A stretch of DNA of 64,000 bases from Clostridia bacterium. GTDB taxonomy: Bacteria > Bacillota > DSM-521 > Neomoorellales > SLTJ01. Location: assembly GCA_024653205.1 (NCBI GenBank), contig JANLFO010000001.1, positions 173,438 through 237,437 on the forward strand, written 5' to 3'. The notes below the pieces were generated by a model. That model worked only from the letters and a program-made list of their open reading frames with translations. It was not told the origin of the DNA and ran no database searches. Below are positions 15,087 through 23,484 of the stretch, piece by piece. How positions within the stretch are numbered: position 1 is the stretch's first letter; each line of letters starts with the position of its first letter. A program made the translations under genes and the position numbers.

Positions 15087-15887
15087 ATGACGGTTTCCCT
15101 CCCTGTAGCTTGGACCAATATAGGGCCATGTGAAACAGCGCTCCAAGCCGGGCTCCGATTTGGTGACAAAGGGACGCACACGAGCCGTACTATCATGTTT
15201 AGTGAACTCAGCGACCTACTGGCTGCCCTACCGGAGACTGCTACTCGCGAGGATTATGCGGCTGCTATCATCAGCAACAATGTACTCGGTAAACAGACAG
15301 CATCGACGCGGCGGCTTACCAATCAACGTCTAGGCGAACTCTACGGTCTTGACCCTCGGATCGCTATCTTTCGTGTACTTCGTCGCCTTTGGGGAGTCGA
15401 TGAGACTGGGCGGCCGCTTTTGGCGCTGCTTTGCGCGTTGGGGCGCGATCCGTTACTGCGAGCGACTGCGCGGACTGTTCTTTCGCTCGCGGTGGGAGAG
15501 GAGCTTGTGCGATCAACCTTCATAGAAGCAATCGAGCATTCTACCGGAGATCGACTTAATGAATCGATTCTGGATAAGGTCGCCCGCAATGCTGGAAGCT
15601 CGTGGACCCAGTCCGGACACCTCGAGGGACGGGTAAGGAAGATCAGGAAGCGCGTAGAACCAACACCAGGCGCGGTGGCATTCGCGCTGTGGCTCGGATC
15701 ACTTTATTCACTTTCCGGAGAAGAACTACTGGTAACGCCTTGGACCAGCGTGCTTGATCGCACCCCACCAGAATTGCTCGACCTGGTACTTCGGGCCAAG
15801 CAATTGCGGCTTCTTCACGCCCGAATCGGAGGCGGAGTTATTGAGATTGATCCAACTACTTTGGATCCGGAGGCGGAGGTACGCTGA
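15087..15887 (+). CDS. brxA: BREX protein BrxA (DUF1819 family)
   Basis: First gene of the BREX cassette. In Escherichia coli and Acinetobacter type 1 systems BrxA is a small helical DNA-binding protein that is needed for full resistance. The 266-residue product has a pattern typical of the family near residues 50-85 (IISNNVLGKQTASTRRLTNQ followed by RLGEL), then an all-helical C-terminal part. Sequence similarity in this family is low and the call rests largely on the DUF1819-like pattern plus its place before BrxB. The ATG at 15087 has GGGGATGG about nine bases upstream; a start at the internal ATG at 15195 would give a protein with a shorter N-terminus. Three bases separate it from brxB. 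Confidence 0.75.
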   Translation: MTVSLPVAWTNIGPCETALQAGLRFGDKGTHTSRTIMFSELSDLLAALPETATREDYAAAIISNNVLGKQTASTRRLTNQRLGELYGLDPRIAIFRVLRRLWGVDETGRPLLALLCALGRDPLLRATARTVLSLAVGEELVRSTFIEAIEHSTGDRLNESILDKVARNAGSSWTQSGHLEGRVRKIRKRVEPTPGAVAFALWLGSLYSLSGEELLVTPWTSVLDRTPPELLDLVLRAKQLRLLHARIGGGVIEIDPTTLDPEAEVR

Positions 15888-15889
15888 CG

Positions 15890-16447
15890 ATGGGCAAGAT
15901 CGAAGATCTGGCGTCACTCTACGAGCGGCACATCAGCTTGCCCTGGCAACGCACCGTTGCGGGCGCCCAGCGCGTAGTGATGGTGGTTTACGATAAGGAA
16001 CTCGAGAGGGCCTTTCGGGCCCGGAAAGGCGAGTTTGAGCAACGGACGCGCGCGGCCGGGCATGCGTGGGTAGAGTATGACTGCACGCGGTGCTTCGCGG
16101 AGTGGATGGCTCAAGACGAGTATCGGGAAGCATATTTTGAATATCCTGGTGATCTGGCGATGAAGCTGGCGGGCGAGTTCACCGAGTACGTCGCCGGTTC
16201 TCTTCGCGAACTGCTTCGTACCTCCGATGACAATACGGTTGTGGCCGTGACGGGTGTTGCCAGCCTCTACGGTTTTGTGCGGGTGTCCGATCTTATTCGG
16301 GCCGTAGAGCCGGACATTAAGGGCAGACTTGTCGTTTTCTTCCCCGGGACCAAGGATGGCAACAATTACCGGCTCCTCGATGCCCGCGACGGTTGGAACT
16401 ACCTTGCTTATAGCATCACGCTAAACGGTCCTGGAGGTGCCTTATGA
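15890..16447 (+). CDS. brxB: BREX protein BrxB (DUF1788 family)
   Basis: A 185-residue protein of DUF1788. Family features are visible: N-terminal LASLYERHISLPWQ, central FEYPGDLAMKLAGEFTEYVA, and the conserved strand-turn AVTGVASLYGFVRVSDLI followed by GRLVVFFPGTKDGNNYRLLD. BrxB is required for BREX defence and methylation in studied type 1 systems; its biochemistry is not established. The ATG starts two bases after brxA ends and the stop overlaps the brxC ATG (ATGA), so the three proteins are translated as a coupled unit. Confidence 0.88.
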   Translation: MGKIEDLASLYERHISLPWQRTVAGAQRVVMVVYDKELERAFRARKGEFEQRTRAAGHAWVEYDCTRCFAEWMAQDEYREAYFEYPGDLAMKLAGEFTEYVAGSLRELLRTSDDNTVVAVTGVASLYGFVRVSDLIRAVEPDIKGRLVVFFPGTKDGNNYRLLDARDGWNYLAYSITLNGPGGAL

Positions 16448-19400
16448 AAATCTTTGAGGTGTTGGATCGCGACCCACGGACGAGCTCCCTGGTGAACGAA
16501 GGCCAAGCACGCATTAGGGCGGAGCAAGATGACCGCGCGCTCCGTGAGCTTCGGGCCGAACTCGAGACGTTCGTCTGCGACGGACAGTACGGGGACGCCA
16601 TCGAGCGCGTCCTGCGCAGCTACCTGACCCAACTTGATCGGCCCCGCCAGCTTGCGGCCTGGGTGAGCGGGTTCTTCGGCAGCGGGAAATCCCACCTGCT
16701 GAAAATGCTGGGCCACCTGTGGGTCAACACGGCTTTTGCCGATGGCTCCACGGCACGTTCTCTTGTTCCTCAGCTTTCTGATGAAATTGTGGCCCTGCTC
16801 CGCGAGTTGGATACTCGGGTCGCTCGTAGTGGAAAGCCGGCCGTTGCTGCAGCCGGGACGCTACCTTCCGGGAGTGGAGACCACGTTCGGCTCACGGTCC
16901 TCTCGATCATTCTGCGTGCCTGCGGACTACCTGAGCAATACCCACAGGCCCAGTTCTGTTTCTGGCTACAAGACCGGGGCTATTTGGAACAGGTGCGTGC
17001 TGCCGTTGAAGCAGCCGGCAAGAACTGGCTGCGCGAACTAAACAATATGTACGTTAGCGGCCCGATCGCACAGGCTGTTCTAGCTTGTGAGCCGAACTTT
17101 GCCGTTGACGAGCGTCAGGCGCGCCAGGTCCTCCGGGAGCAATTCCCGGTCTCCGCGGTCGATATCTCTACCGCCGAGTTCATCGAAGCAGCACGCAAGG
17201 CCCTGGCCTTCGATGGGGAACTCCCGCTGACCATTCTTATTCTAGACGAGGCCCAGCAGTACATTGGGGACTCCACGGATCGTGCGGTGACGTTCACTGA
17301 GATCGCCGAGGCCATCCAGACGCAGATGGATAGCCGCGTCATGCTCGTGGCGTCGGGGCAGTCAGCGCTCTCGGGAACTCCTTTGCTTCAGAAACTCCGC
17401 GATCGTTTCCGCATTAATATCCAACTATCAGATACGGACGTCGAAACCGTGACCCGCCAGGTCCTGCTCCGCAAGAAGCCTAGCGCTGTCGATGCTGTTC
17501 GCCACACGCTTGACCGGAACGCCGGCGAGATCTCCAAACACCTGCAGGGAACCCGCCTGGCGGAGAGGGCTGAGGATCAGAAGGTCATTGTCGAGGACTA
17601 TCCTCTCTTACCGACCCGGCGCCGGTTCTGGGAAGAGTGCTTTCGGGTGGTGGATGCCGCTGGTACTCACAGCCAGTTGCGGTCACAACTGCGGATTCTG
17701 GACGATGCGCTGAAGGATATTGCCCCGCGCGACCTCGGCGCTGTTATTCCCGCCGACTCCATGTTTGAGGCAATCGCCCCCGACCTTGTGAATACTGGAG
17801 TTCTTCTCAACGAGATAGACCTGAGAATCCGGGCGCTCGATGATGGCAGCGACGAGGGTCGGTTGAAGAAGCGGCTTTGCGGGCTCGTTTTCCTCATCAA
17901 CAAGTTGCCGCGCGAAGCGGGTGTTGATGCCGGCGTGCGGGCGACAGCGAAGATGCTCGCCGATCTGGTAGTCGAAGACCTGGATACCGACTCCGGCCCG
18001 TTCCGCAAGACAGTGGAGGCGGTTCTGGAATCCCTGGCCAACGACGGCACGCTGATGAAAGTTGGTGACGAGTACCGGCTGCAGACTACAGAGGGTGCGG
18101 AGTGGGACCGTGCTTTCCGGGAGAAGGTTGCGGCGTTGCGGCAGAAGGAAGCTGAGATTGCCTCCAAGCGTGACCAGCTTCTGGCGAGCGCCGTGCAGAA
18201 GGTCGTGAGCGAGATTCGCCTTGTTCATGGCGAATCAAAGCTTCGTCGTTCCTTGGTGTTACATGCCCGCTTAGATGAGCCTTCCGCCGCCGACGATCAG
18301 ATTGTTGTCTGGATGCGCGACGGTTGGTCCACAAGCCAAAAGGACGTAGAGAACGAAGCGCGTCGCCGTGGACAGGACGATCCCGTCATCCACGTCTTCG
18401 TGCCTCGCGCCGCTGCTGACGACCTCCGGGCGCGCATTATTGAAGTGGAGGCCGCGCGACAGGTGCTCGACTCCAAGGGCGTTCCCAGCACGCGGGAGGG
18501 CCAAGAGGCCCGCGAAAGCATGAACAGCCGGCTCCAAAGCGCTGAAGTGGCCCGTGACGATTTGATCCGCGAGGTGATTGCTTCTGCCAGGGTGTTCCAG
18601 GGTGGGGGCAACGAAGTCTTCGGTGATTCGCTCAAGTCCAAGATCGAAACGGCTGCGGAAGCTTCCCTGGCGCGCCTCTTTCCACGTTTTGCCGAGGGCG
18701 ACCACCGGGCCTGGGAGGTAGCACTGCGGCGAGCACGTGAGGGCTCCGACCAGCCCTTCGCTGCGGTGGGCTGGGATAAGTCCACGGAAGACCACCCGGT
18801 GGCCCGAGAAGTCATGGCTACTATTGGAAATGGCGCCAAGGGCGGTGATGTGCGCAAGACCCTGAAAGCGGCTCCTTACGGCTGGCCACAGGACGCCATT
18901 GATGCCGCCTTGGTGGCTTTGCACCGCGCCGGCTCGCTCCGCGCCACACTGAACGGCCAGCCGGTGCCACCTGGTCAACTGGACCAGAACCGCATTCAGA
19001 GCGCCGAGTTCCGCCCGGAGAAGGTTCGTCTCGGGACCGCGGACAAGATCGCCTTGCGCGGTCTCTACCAAAGGGCTGGCGTGCCAGTGAAATCTGGCGA
19101 GGAAGAGCTTAAGGCTACCCAGTTCCTGGACGCGCTCCTGGAACTCGCCCGAGCCGCCGGGGGTGATCCGCCTCTGCCTCCTCGACCGGACACGACGAAG
19201 GTGGAAGAACTGAAACGTCTCACCGGAACGGAGCAACTCGGAGCGATCCTCCAGGTCAAGACCGAGATGGAGAAATGGATTGACGAGTGGACTTCCTTGA
19301 AGCAGCGGGCGGAAAGGCGTTTACCCAACTGGAAGGTGCTGGAGCGCCTGCTGGCCCACGCCGAAACACTCCCGGTTGCTACGGAGGTAAAGCCCGAAGC

Positions 19401-19893
19401 AGAAGCCATCCGCGTCGGTCGTTCCCTTCTGGAGGATGCGGACCATATCTCGCCCATTCGGATAAAGGTCGCCGCCGCCCTCCGCGCCGCGGTGACCGAC
19501 CAATCCAACGCCATGCGTAAGGCCTGGGAGGAAGCCATGCAGACCCTCCAGGCCGATGCGTCGTGGGCCGCCCTCGATGATGCTACCCGCAACCAGATCC
19601 TTGACCAGGTTCGGCTCCGAGCGCCAGTCGAGCCGACGATGCAAAGCGATGACGACCTGCTGCGTGAGCTAGATCGCCAGTCGCTTGTCGCCCGCGCCGA
19701 TGCCGTGGCCGCAGTGCCGGAGCGTGTTGCCCGGGCCCTCGAAGAGGCCGCCCGCAAGCTGAAGCCGCGGGCCCAGCGCATCTCACTGCGGCCGGCCACG
19801 CTAGAAACGGAAGAAGAAGTGAAGGCCTGGCTAGCCGAACACGAGCGGAAGCTGCTTGACGCCGTCCGGCGGGGCCCGGTGATCATTGGTTAA
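16444..19893 (+). CDS. brxC: BREX P-loop ATPase BrxC
   Basis: A 1149-residue AAA-type ATPase, the largest regulator/motor candidate of BREX. Walker A is SGFFGSGKSHLLKMLGHLW (about residues 76-94) and Walker B is LTILILDEAQQYIGDS (about 261-276) followed by a sensor-like MLVASGQSALSG. The C-terminal half is helical and includes long charged coiled-coil stretches (roughly 590-620 and 940-1100), as in other BrxC proteins. The frame is open from end to end at the family's usual length (about 1150-1250). The start overlaps brxB by four bases; 12 bases separate its stop from the pglX GTG, with AAGGGGGGAAG between. It is the clearest marker that this is a BREX locus. Confidence 0.93.
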   Translation: MKIFEVLDRDPRTSSLVNEGQARIRAEQDDRALRELRAELETFVCDGQYGDAIERVLRSYLTQLDRPRQLAAWVSGFFGSGKSHLLKMLGHLWVNTAFADGSTARSLVPQLSDEIVALLRELDTRVARSGKPAVAAAGTLPSGSGDHVRLTVLSIILRACGLPEQYPQAQFCFWLQDRGYLEQVRAAVEAAGKNWLRELNNMYVSGPIAQAVLACEPNFAVDERQARQVLREQFPVSAVDISTAEFIEAARKALAFDGELPLTILILDEAQQYIGDSTDRAVTFTEIAEAIQTQMDSRVMLVASGQSALSGTPLLQKLRDRFRINIQLSDTDVETVTRQVLLRKKPSAVDAVRHTLDRNAGEISKHLQGTRLAERAEDQKVIVEDYPLLPTRRRFWEECFRVVDAAGTHSQLRSQLRILDDALKDIAPRDLGAVIPADSMFEAIAPDLVNTGVLLNEIDLRIRALDDGSDEGRLKKRLCGLVFLINKLPREAGVDAGVRATAKMLADLVVEDLDTDSGPFRKTVEAVLESLANDGTLMKVGDEYRLQTTEGAEWDRAFREKVAALRQKEAEIASKRDQLLASAVQKVVSEIRLVHGESKLRRSLVLHARLDEPSAADDQIVVWMRDGWSTSQKDVENEARRRGQDDPVIHVFVPRAAADDLRARIIEVEAARQVLDSKGVPSTREGQEARESMNSRLQSAEVARDDLIREVIASARVFQGGGNEVFGDSLKSKIETAAEASLARLFPRFAEGDHRAWEVALRRAREGSDQPFAAVGWDKSTEDHPVAREVMATIGNGAKGGDVRKTLKAAPYGWPQDAIDAALVALHRAGSLRATLNGQPVPPGQLDQNRIQSAEFRPEKVRLGTADKIALRGLYQRAGVPVKSGEEELKATQFLDALLELARAAGGDPPLPPRPDTTKVEELKRLTGTEQLGAILQVKTEMEKWIDEWTSLKQRAERRLPNWKVLERLLAHAETLPVATEVKPEAEAIRVGRSLLEDADHISPIRIKVAAALRAAVTDQSNAMRKAWEEAMQTLQADASWAALDDATRNQILDQVRLRAPVEPTMQSDDDLLRELDRQSLVARADAVAAVPERVARALEEAARKLKPRAQRISLRPATLETEEEVKAWLAEHERKLLDAVRRGPVIIG

Positions 19894-19905
19894 GGGGGGA
19901 AGCCG

Positions 19906-22900
19906 GTGCCTGTACTAGCGCCCGAACTTCGCAACCTTCTCGCCCGGGTGATGGTTGCCGCTCGCGAAGTGGCGGAGGCCGGCGCTCGCTCCGCCCTCCG
20001 GGCCCTTGCCGTCCACCACCACGAGCCATATGGTTCCATGACGCCTGAGGAGCGCGCCCTGCGCAACCGGCTCCGCGCCCATGGCCGCCAGCTTGGCGAC
20101 CAGCGCGAGGCTAGGCGCGGTACCCAGGACATCGAGCGGCTGGTCCACGAGTGCGCCTACCAGCACTGGCACCGCATGCTCTTCGCCAGGTTTCTCGCCG
20201 AGAACAACCTGCTTGTCGAGCCGGACTCCGGCGTGGCCATCACCATGACCGAGTGCGAGGATCTAGCCCGCGAGCAGGGCGAGGACCCGTGGGTAATGGC
20301 CAGCCGCTTTGCCCAGCGGATGCTGCCACAAATTTTCCGGGTTGACGACCCCGTCCTGGAAGTTACGTTGCCGCCGGAGACCCGGCAGGCGTTAGAGCGT
20401 TTGCTGGCACAACTCCCATCCGTAGTGTTCACGGCCGACGACTCCCTTGGCTGGACCTATCAGTTCTGGCAGTCGGCCGAGAAGGAACGCGTCAATAACC
20501 GCGTCAAGAGCGGGGAGAAGATCACCGGCCGGACGCTCCCGGCTGTCACCCAGTTGTTCACCGAGCACTACATGGTGCTTTTCCTCCTGCACAACTCCGT
20601 CGGCGCCTGGCACGCCGGCAAAGTTCTCGCTAACCGGCCCGGGCTCGCAGACTTAGCGACCAGCGAGCAGGAACTCCGCGAAGCCGTGGCGCTAGAGGGC
20701 TATAGCTTTGATTACCTTCGCTTTGTCCGGGAACCGGCTGGCGGGGATAGCGGCAAGGCGAAGGGCCCCTGGCGGCCTGCCGCGGGAACCTTTGACGCCT
20801 GGCCGCGCCAAGCCAAGGACCTGAAGGTGCTCGATCCCTGCTGCGGCAGTGGGCACTTCCTCGTCGCCGCGTTCGATCTACTCGTGCGCTTGCGGATGGT
20901 CGAGGAGGGCCTGTCGCTCGAGGAAGCGGTCGGGGCGGTGCTGGCCGAAAACCTCTTCGGGCTGGAACTGGACGCCCGCTGCACGCAAATCGCGGCGTTC
21001 AACCTGGCCCTGGCCGCGTGGAAGACGGTAGGCCGCGTCATTGACCTGCCCGCCCTGAACATCGCCTGCTCCGGCCTGTCCGTCGGTGTGCCCAAGAGCG
21101 AGTGGCTCAAGCTCGCCGGCGACGATTTCCGCCTGCGGAACGGCATGGAGCGCATGTACGACCTGTTCGAGCAAGCCCCGGAGCTGGGCTCGCTCATTGA
21201 CCCGCGCCGGGCGGTCCCGGGTGGCGATCTGTTCTCCGCCGAGTTCCACAAGCTCCAGCCGCTGCTGGAGCAGGCGCTAAAGCGCGAGGACGTGGCGGGC
21301 AATGACGAGCGACGAGAAATCGGTGTTGCGGCTCAGGGCATCGCCAAGGCCGCCGAACTCCTGTCCGGCAAGTACCACCTGATCATCACCAACGTGCCTT
21401 ACCTCGCCCGGGGCAAGCAGGGTGAGAAGCTGAAAGATTTCTGTGAAACGCACCACTCCGAGGCCAAGAATGACCTGGCGACTGTCTTTCTCGACCGTTG
21501 TTTGGAACACTGCTATGAGGGCGGAACCACCTCCATCGTGCTACCCCAGAACTGGCTTTTCCTGACCAGCTACAAAAAGTTCCGCCAAAAGCTCCTAAAG
21601 AGCGATACCTGGCATCTAGTTGCCCGGTTGGGGGAGGGAGGATTTGATAGTTCGGCAGCGGCAGGTGCTTTTACCATCCTCATCACCATCAGCCGGGGGC
21701 AGAAAATGAAGAATACCTGTACGTCAGAGAACCTCATCTCAGGCATAGATGCCTCCGAGCCCCGCCAGCCCGCCGAAAAGGCCGAACTGCTACGCACCGG
21801 CGAAATCAGGCAGGTGAAGCAGGCGAAGCAGTTGGAGAATCCGGACGCGCGAGTGGCGCTGGAGGAAGGCGTTGAGGAAGAGCTACTGTTAAAATATACA
21901 AATGCATGGCAAGGAATAGCGACTAGTGATTATCCGAGGTTTGGGAGGGCTTTCTGGGAAGTTCTTCAAATATACTGCGGTTGGACTTTACTACAGAGTA
22001 CGGTGGAAGATACTATAGCCTTCGGTGGTAGGCAAAACATTCTATTTTGGGAAGATGGGCATGGACAAATCACTGAAGTTTGCCAAGAAGGCGCGACGTT
22101 TCGCGGTGTTAGTGCTTGGGGGAAAAAGGGTGTTGCGTGTGCCCAAATGCGTAGTATGACAGTAAACCTATATGAAGGAACCAAGTTTGATAATAATACT
22201 TCTGTACTAATTCCATATAACCCAGCCCACCTCCCCGCCATCTGGTGCTTCTGTTCCTCTCCTGAGTACAACGAGGCGGTGCGGAGAATCGACCAGAAGT
22301 TAAATGTTACTAATGCCACCCTGGTCAAAGTCCCGTTTGACCTAGAATACTGGCAAAGGGTCGCTGCCGAGAAATACCCCAACGGCCTGCCCAAGCCCTA
22401 TTCCGACGACCCCACCCAGTGGGTCTTCCACGGCCACCCTTGTGGCTCAGTGGTCTGGGACGAGGAGAAAAAGTGGACCACTCACGGCTCGCTGCGCACC
22501 GATGCTACTGTGCTCCAGGTAGCGGTGGCGCGGCTGCTCGGCTACCGCTGGCCTGCCGAGCTGGATGCGGATATGGAGCTTTCCGATGAGGCGCGGGAGT
22601 GGGTGGCTAGGTGTAACGACCTGCTTCCTTACGCCGACTCGGACGGTATCGTGTGCCTCTCACCCGTACGGGGAGAGGAGCCGGCGGCCAACAGGCTGCG
22701 CCGGTTGCTTGCCGCTGCCTTTGGCAGCGAGTGGTCACCGGCGAAAGAGCGGCAGCTTCTCCAGGCTGCGGCCGGAGGTGACCGGCCTGCCGCTACTTTG
22801 GAAGAATGGCTGCAAGATAAGTTTTTCGAAGAGCACTGCAAGCTGTTTCACCACCGCCCGTTCGTCTGGCACATCTGGGACGGCCGCAAAGACGGCTTCA

Positions 22901-23484
22901 ACGCCCTGGTCAACTACCACCGTCTGGCAGCTCCTGACGGCGAGGCCCGGCGCACGCTGGAGGCTCTGACCTACACGTACCTGGGCGACTGGATAGAACG
23001 GCAGAAAGCTGAACAGCGCGAGGGTCAGGAGGGTGCCGACGCCCGGCTGGCCGCGGCGCTCGACCTGCAGGAGCAGCTCAAGAAGATCCTCGAAGGTGAG
23101 CCGCCGTACGACATCTTCGTCCGCTGGAAGCCGTTACACGAACAGCCTATCGGCTGGGAGCCGGATATTAACGACGGTGTGCGGCTGAACATTCGCCCGT
23201 TCATGTCGGCGACACTGCGCAAGGGCGGTCGGGCCGGCGCCGGCGTGTTACGGTGGAAGCCGAACATTAACTGGAAGAAGGACCGTGGCCGGGAGCCGCA
23301 GAGCCTTCGGCCCAAGGCCGACTTCCCCTGGTTCTGGGGCTGCGACCCGGAGAGGCGCCCTGAGCATCGTACCGACTTTCTAGGCGAGGATGACTTCGAC
23401 GGCAACCGTTGGAACGACCTTCACTACAGCAACGCGGTGAAACAGGCCGCGCGAGGGCGTGCGGGAAAGGAGGTAAAGTCGTGA
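19906..23484 (+). CDS. pglX: BREX adenine-specific DNA methyltransferase PglX
   Basis: Large N6-adenine methyltransferase that marks host DNA at a non-palindromic site and sets BREX specificity. SAM-binding motif I is VLDPCCGSGHFLVAAFDLL (about residues 307-325). The catalytic motif IV reads IITNVPYLARGKQ (about 492-504), that is NVPY instead of the textbook NPPY. The 1192-residue length and the C-terminal helical region are normal for PglX. A segment of about 330 bases (21885-22215, residues about 660-770) is strikingly A/T-rich compared with the rest of the gene and lies in the region after the catalytic domain where target recognition is expected. Starts at GTG 19906 after AAGGGGGG; its stop overlaps pglZ (GTGA). 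Confidence 0.93.
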   Translation: MPVLAPELRNLLARVMVAAREVAEAGARSALRALAVHHHEPYGSMTPEERALRNRLRAHGRQLGDQREARRGTQDIERLVHECAYQHWHRMLFARFLAENNLLVEPDSGVAITMTECEDLAREQGEDPWVMASRFAQRMLPQIFRVDDPVLEVTLPPETRQALERLLAQLPSVVFTADDSLGWTYQFWQSAEKERVNNRVKSGEKITGRTLPAVTQLFTEHYMVLFLLHNSVGAWHAGKVLANRPGLADLATSEQELREAVALEGYSFDYLRFVREPAGGDSGKAKGPWRPAAGTFDAWPRQAKDLKVLDPCCGSGHFLVAAFDLLVRLRMVEEGLSLEEAVGAVLAENLFGLELDARCTQIAAFNLALAAWKTVGRVIDLPALNIACSGLSVGVPKSEWLKLAGDDFRLRNGMERMYDLFEQAPELGSLIDPRRAVPGGDLFSAEFHKLQPLLEQALKREDVAGNDERREIGVAAQGIAKAAELLSGKYHLIITNVPYLARGKQGEKLKDFCETHHSEAKNDLATVFLDRCLEHCYEGGTTSIVLPQNWLFLTSYKKFRQKLLKSDTWHLVARLGEGGFDSSAAAGAFTILITISRGQKMKNTCTSENLISGIDASEPRQPAEKAELLRTGEIRQVKQAKQLENPDARVALEEGVEEELLLKYTNAWQGIATSDYPRFGRAFWEVLQIYCGWTLLQSTVEDTIAFGGRQNILFWEDGHGQITEVCQEGATFRGVSAWGKKGVACAQMRSMTVNLYEGTKFDNNTSVLIPYNPAHLPAIWCFCSSPEYNEAVRRIDQKLNVTNATLVKVPFDLEYWQRVAAEKYPNGLPKPYSDDPTQWVFHGHPCGSVVWDEEKKWTTHGSLRTDATVLQVAVARLLGYRWPAELDADMELSDEAREWVARCNDLLPYADSDGIVCLSPVRGEEPAANRLRRLLAAAFGSEWSPAKERQLLQAAAGGDRPAATLEEWLQDKFFEEHCKLFHHRPFVWHIWDGRKDGFNALVNYHRLAAPDGEARRTLEALTYTYLGDWIERQKAEQREGQEGADARLAAALDLQEQLKKILEGEPPYDIFVRWKPLHEQPIGWEPDINDGVRLNIRPFMSATLRKGGRAGAGVLRWKPNINWKKDRGREPQSLRPKADFPWFWGCDPERRPEHRTDFLGEDDFDGNRWNDLHYSNAVKQAARGRAGKEVKS

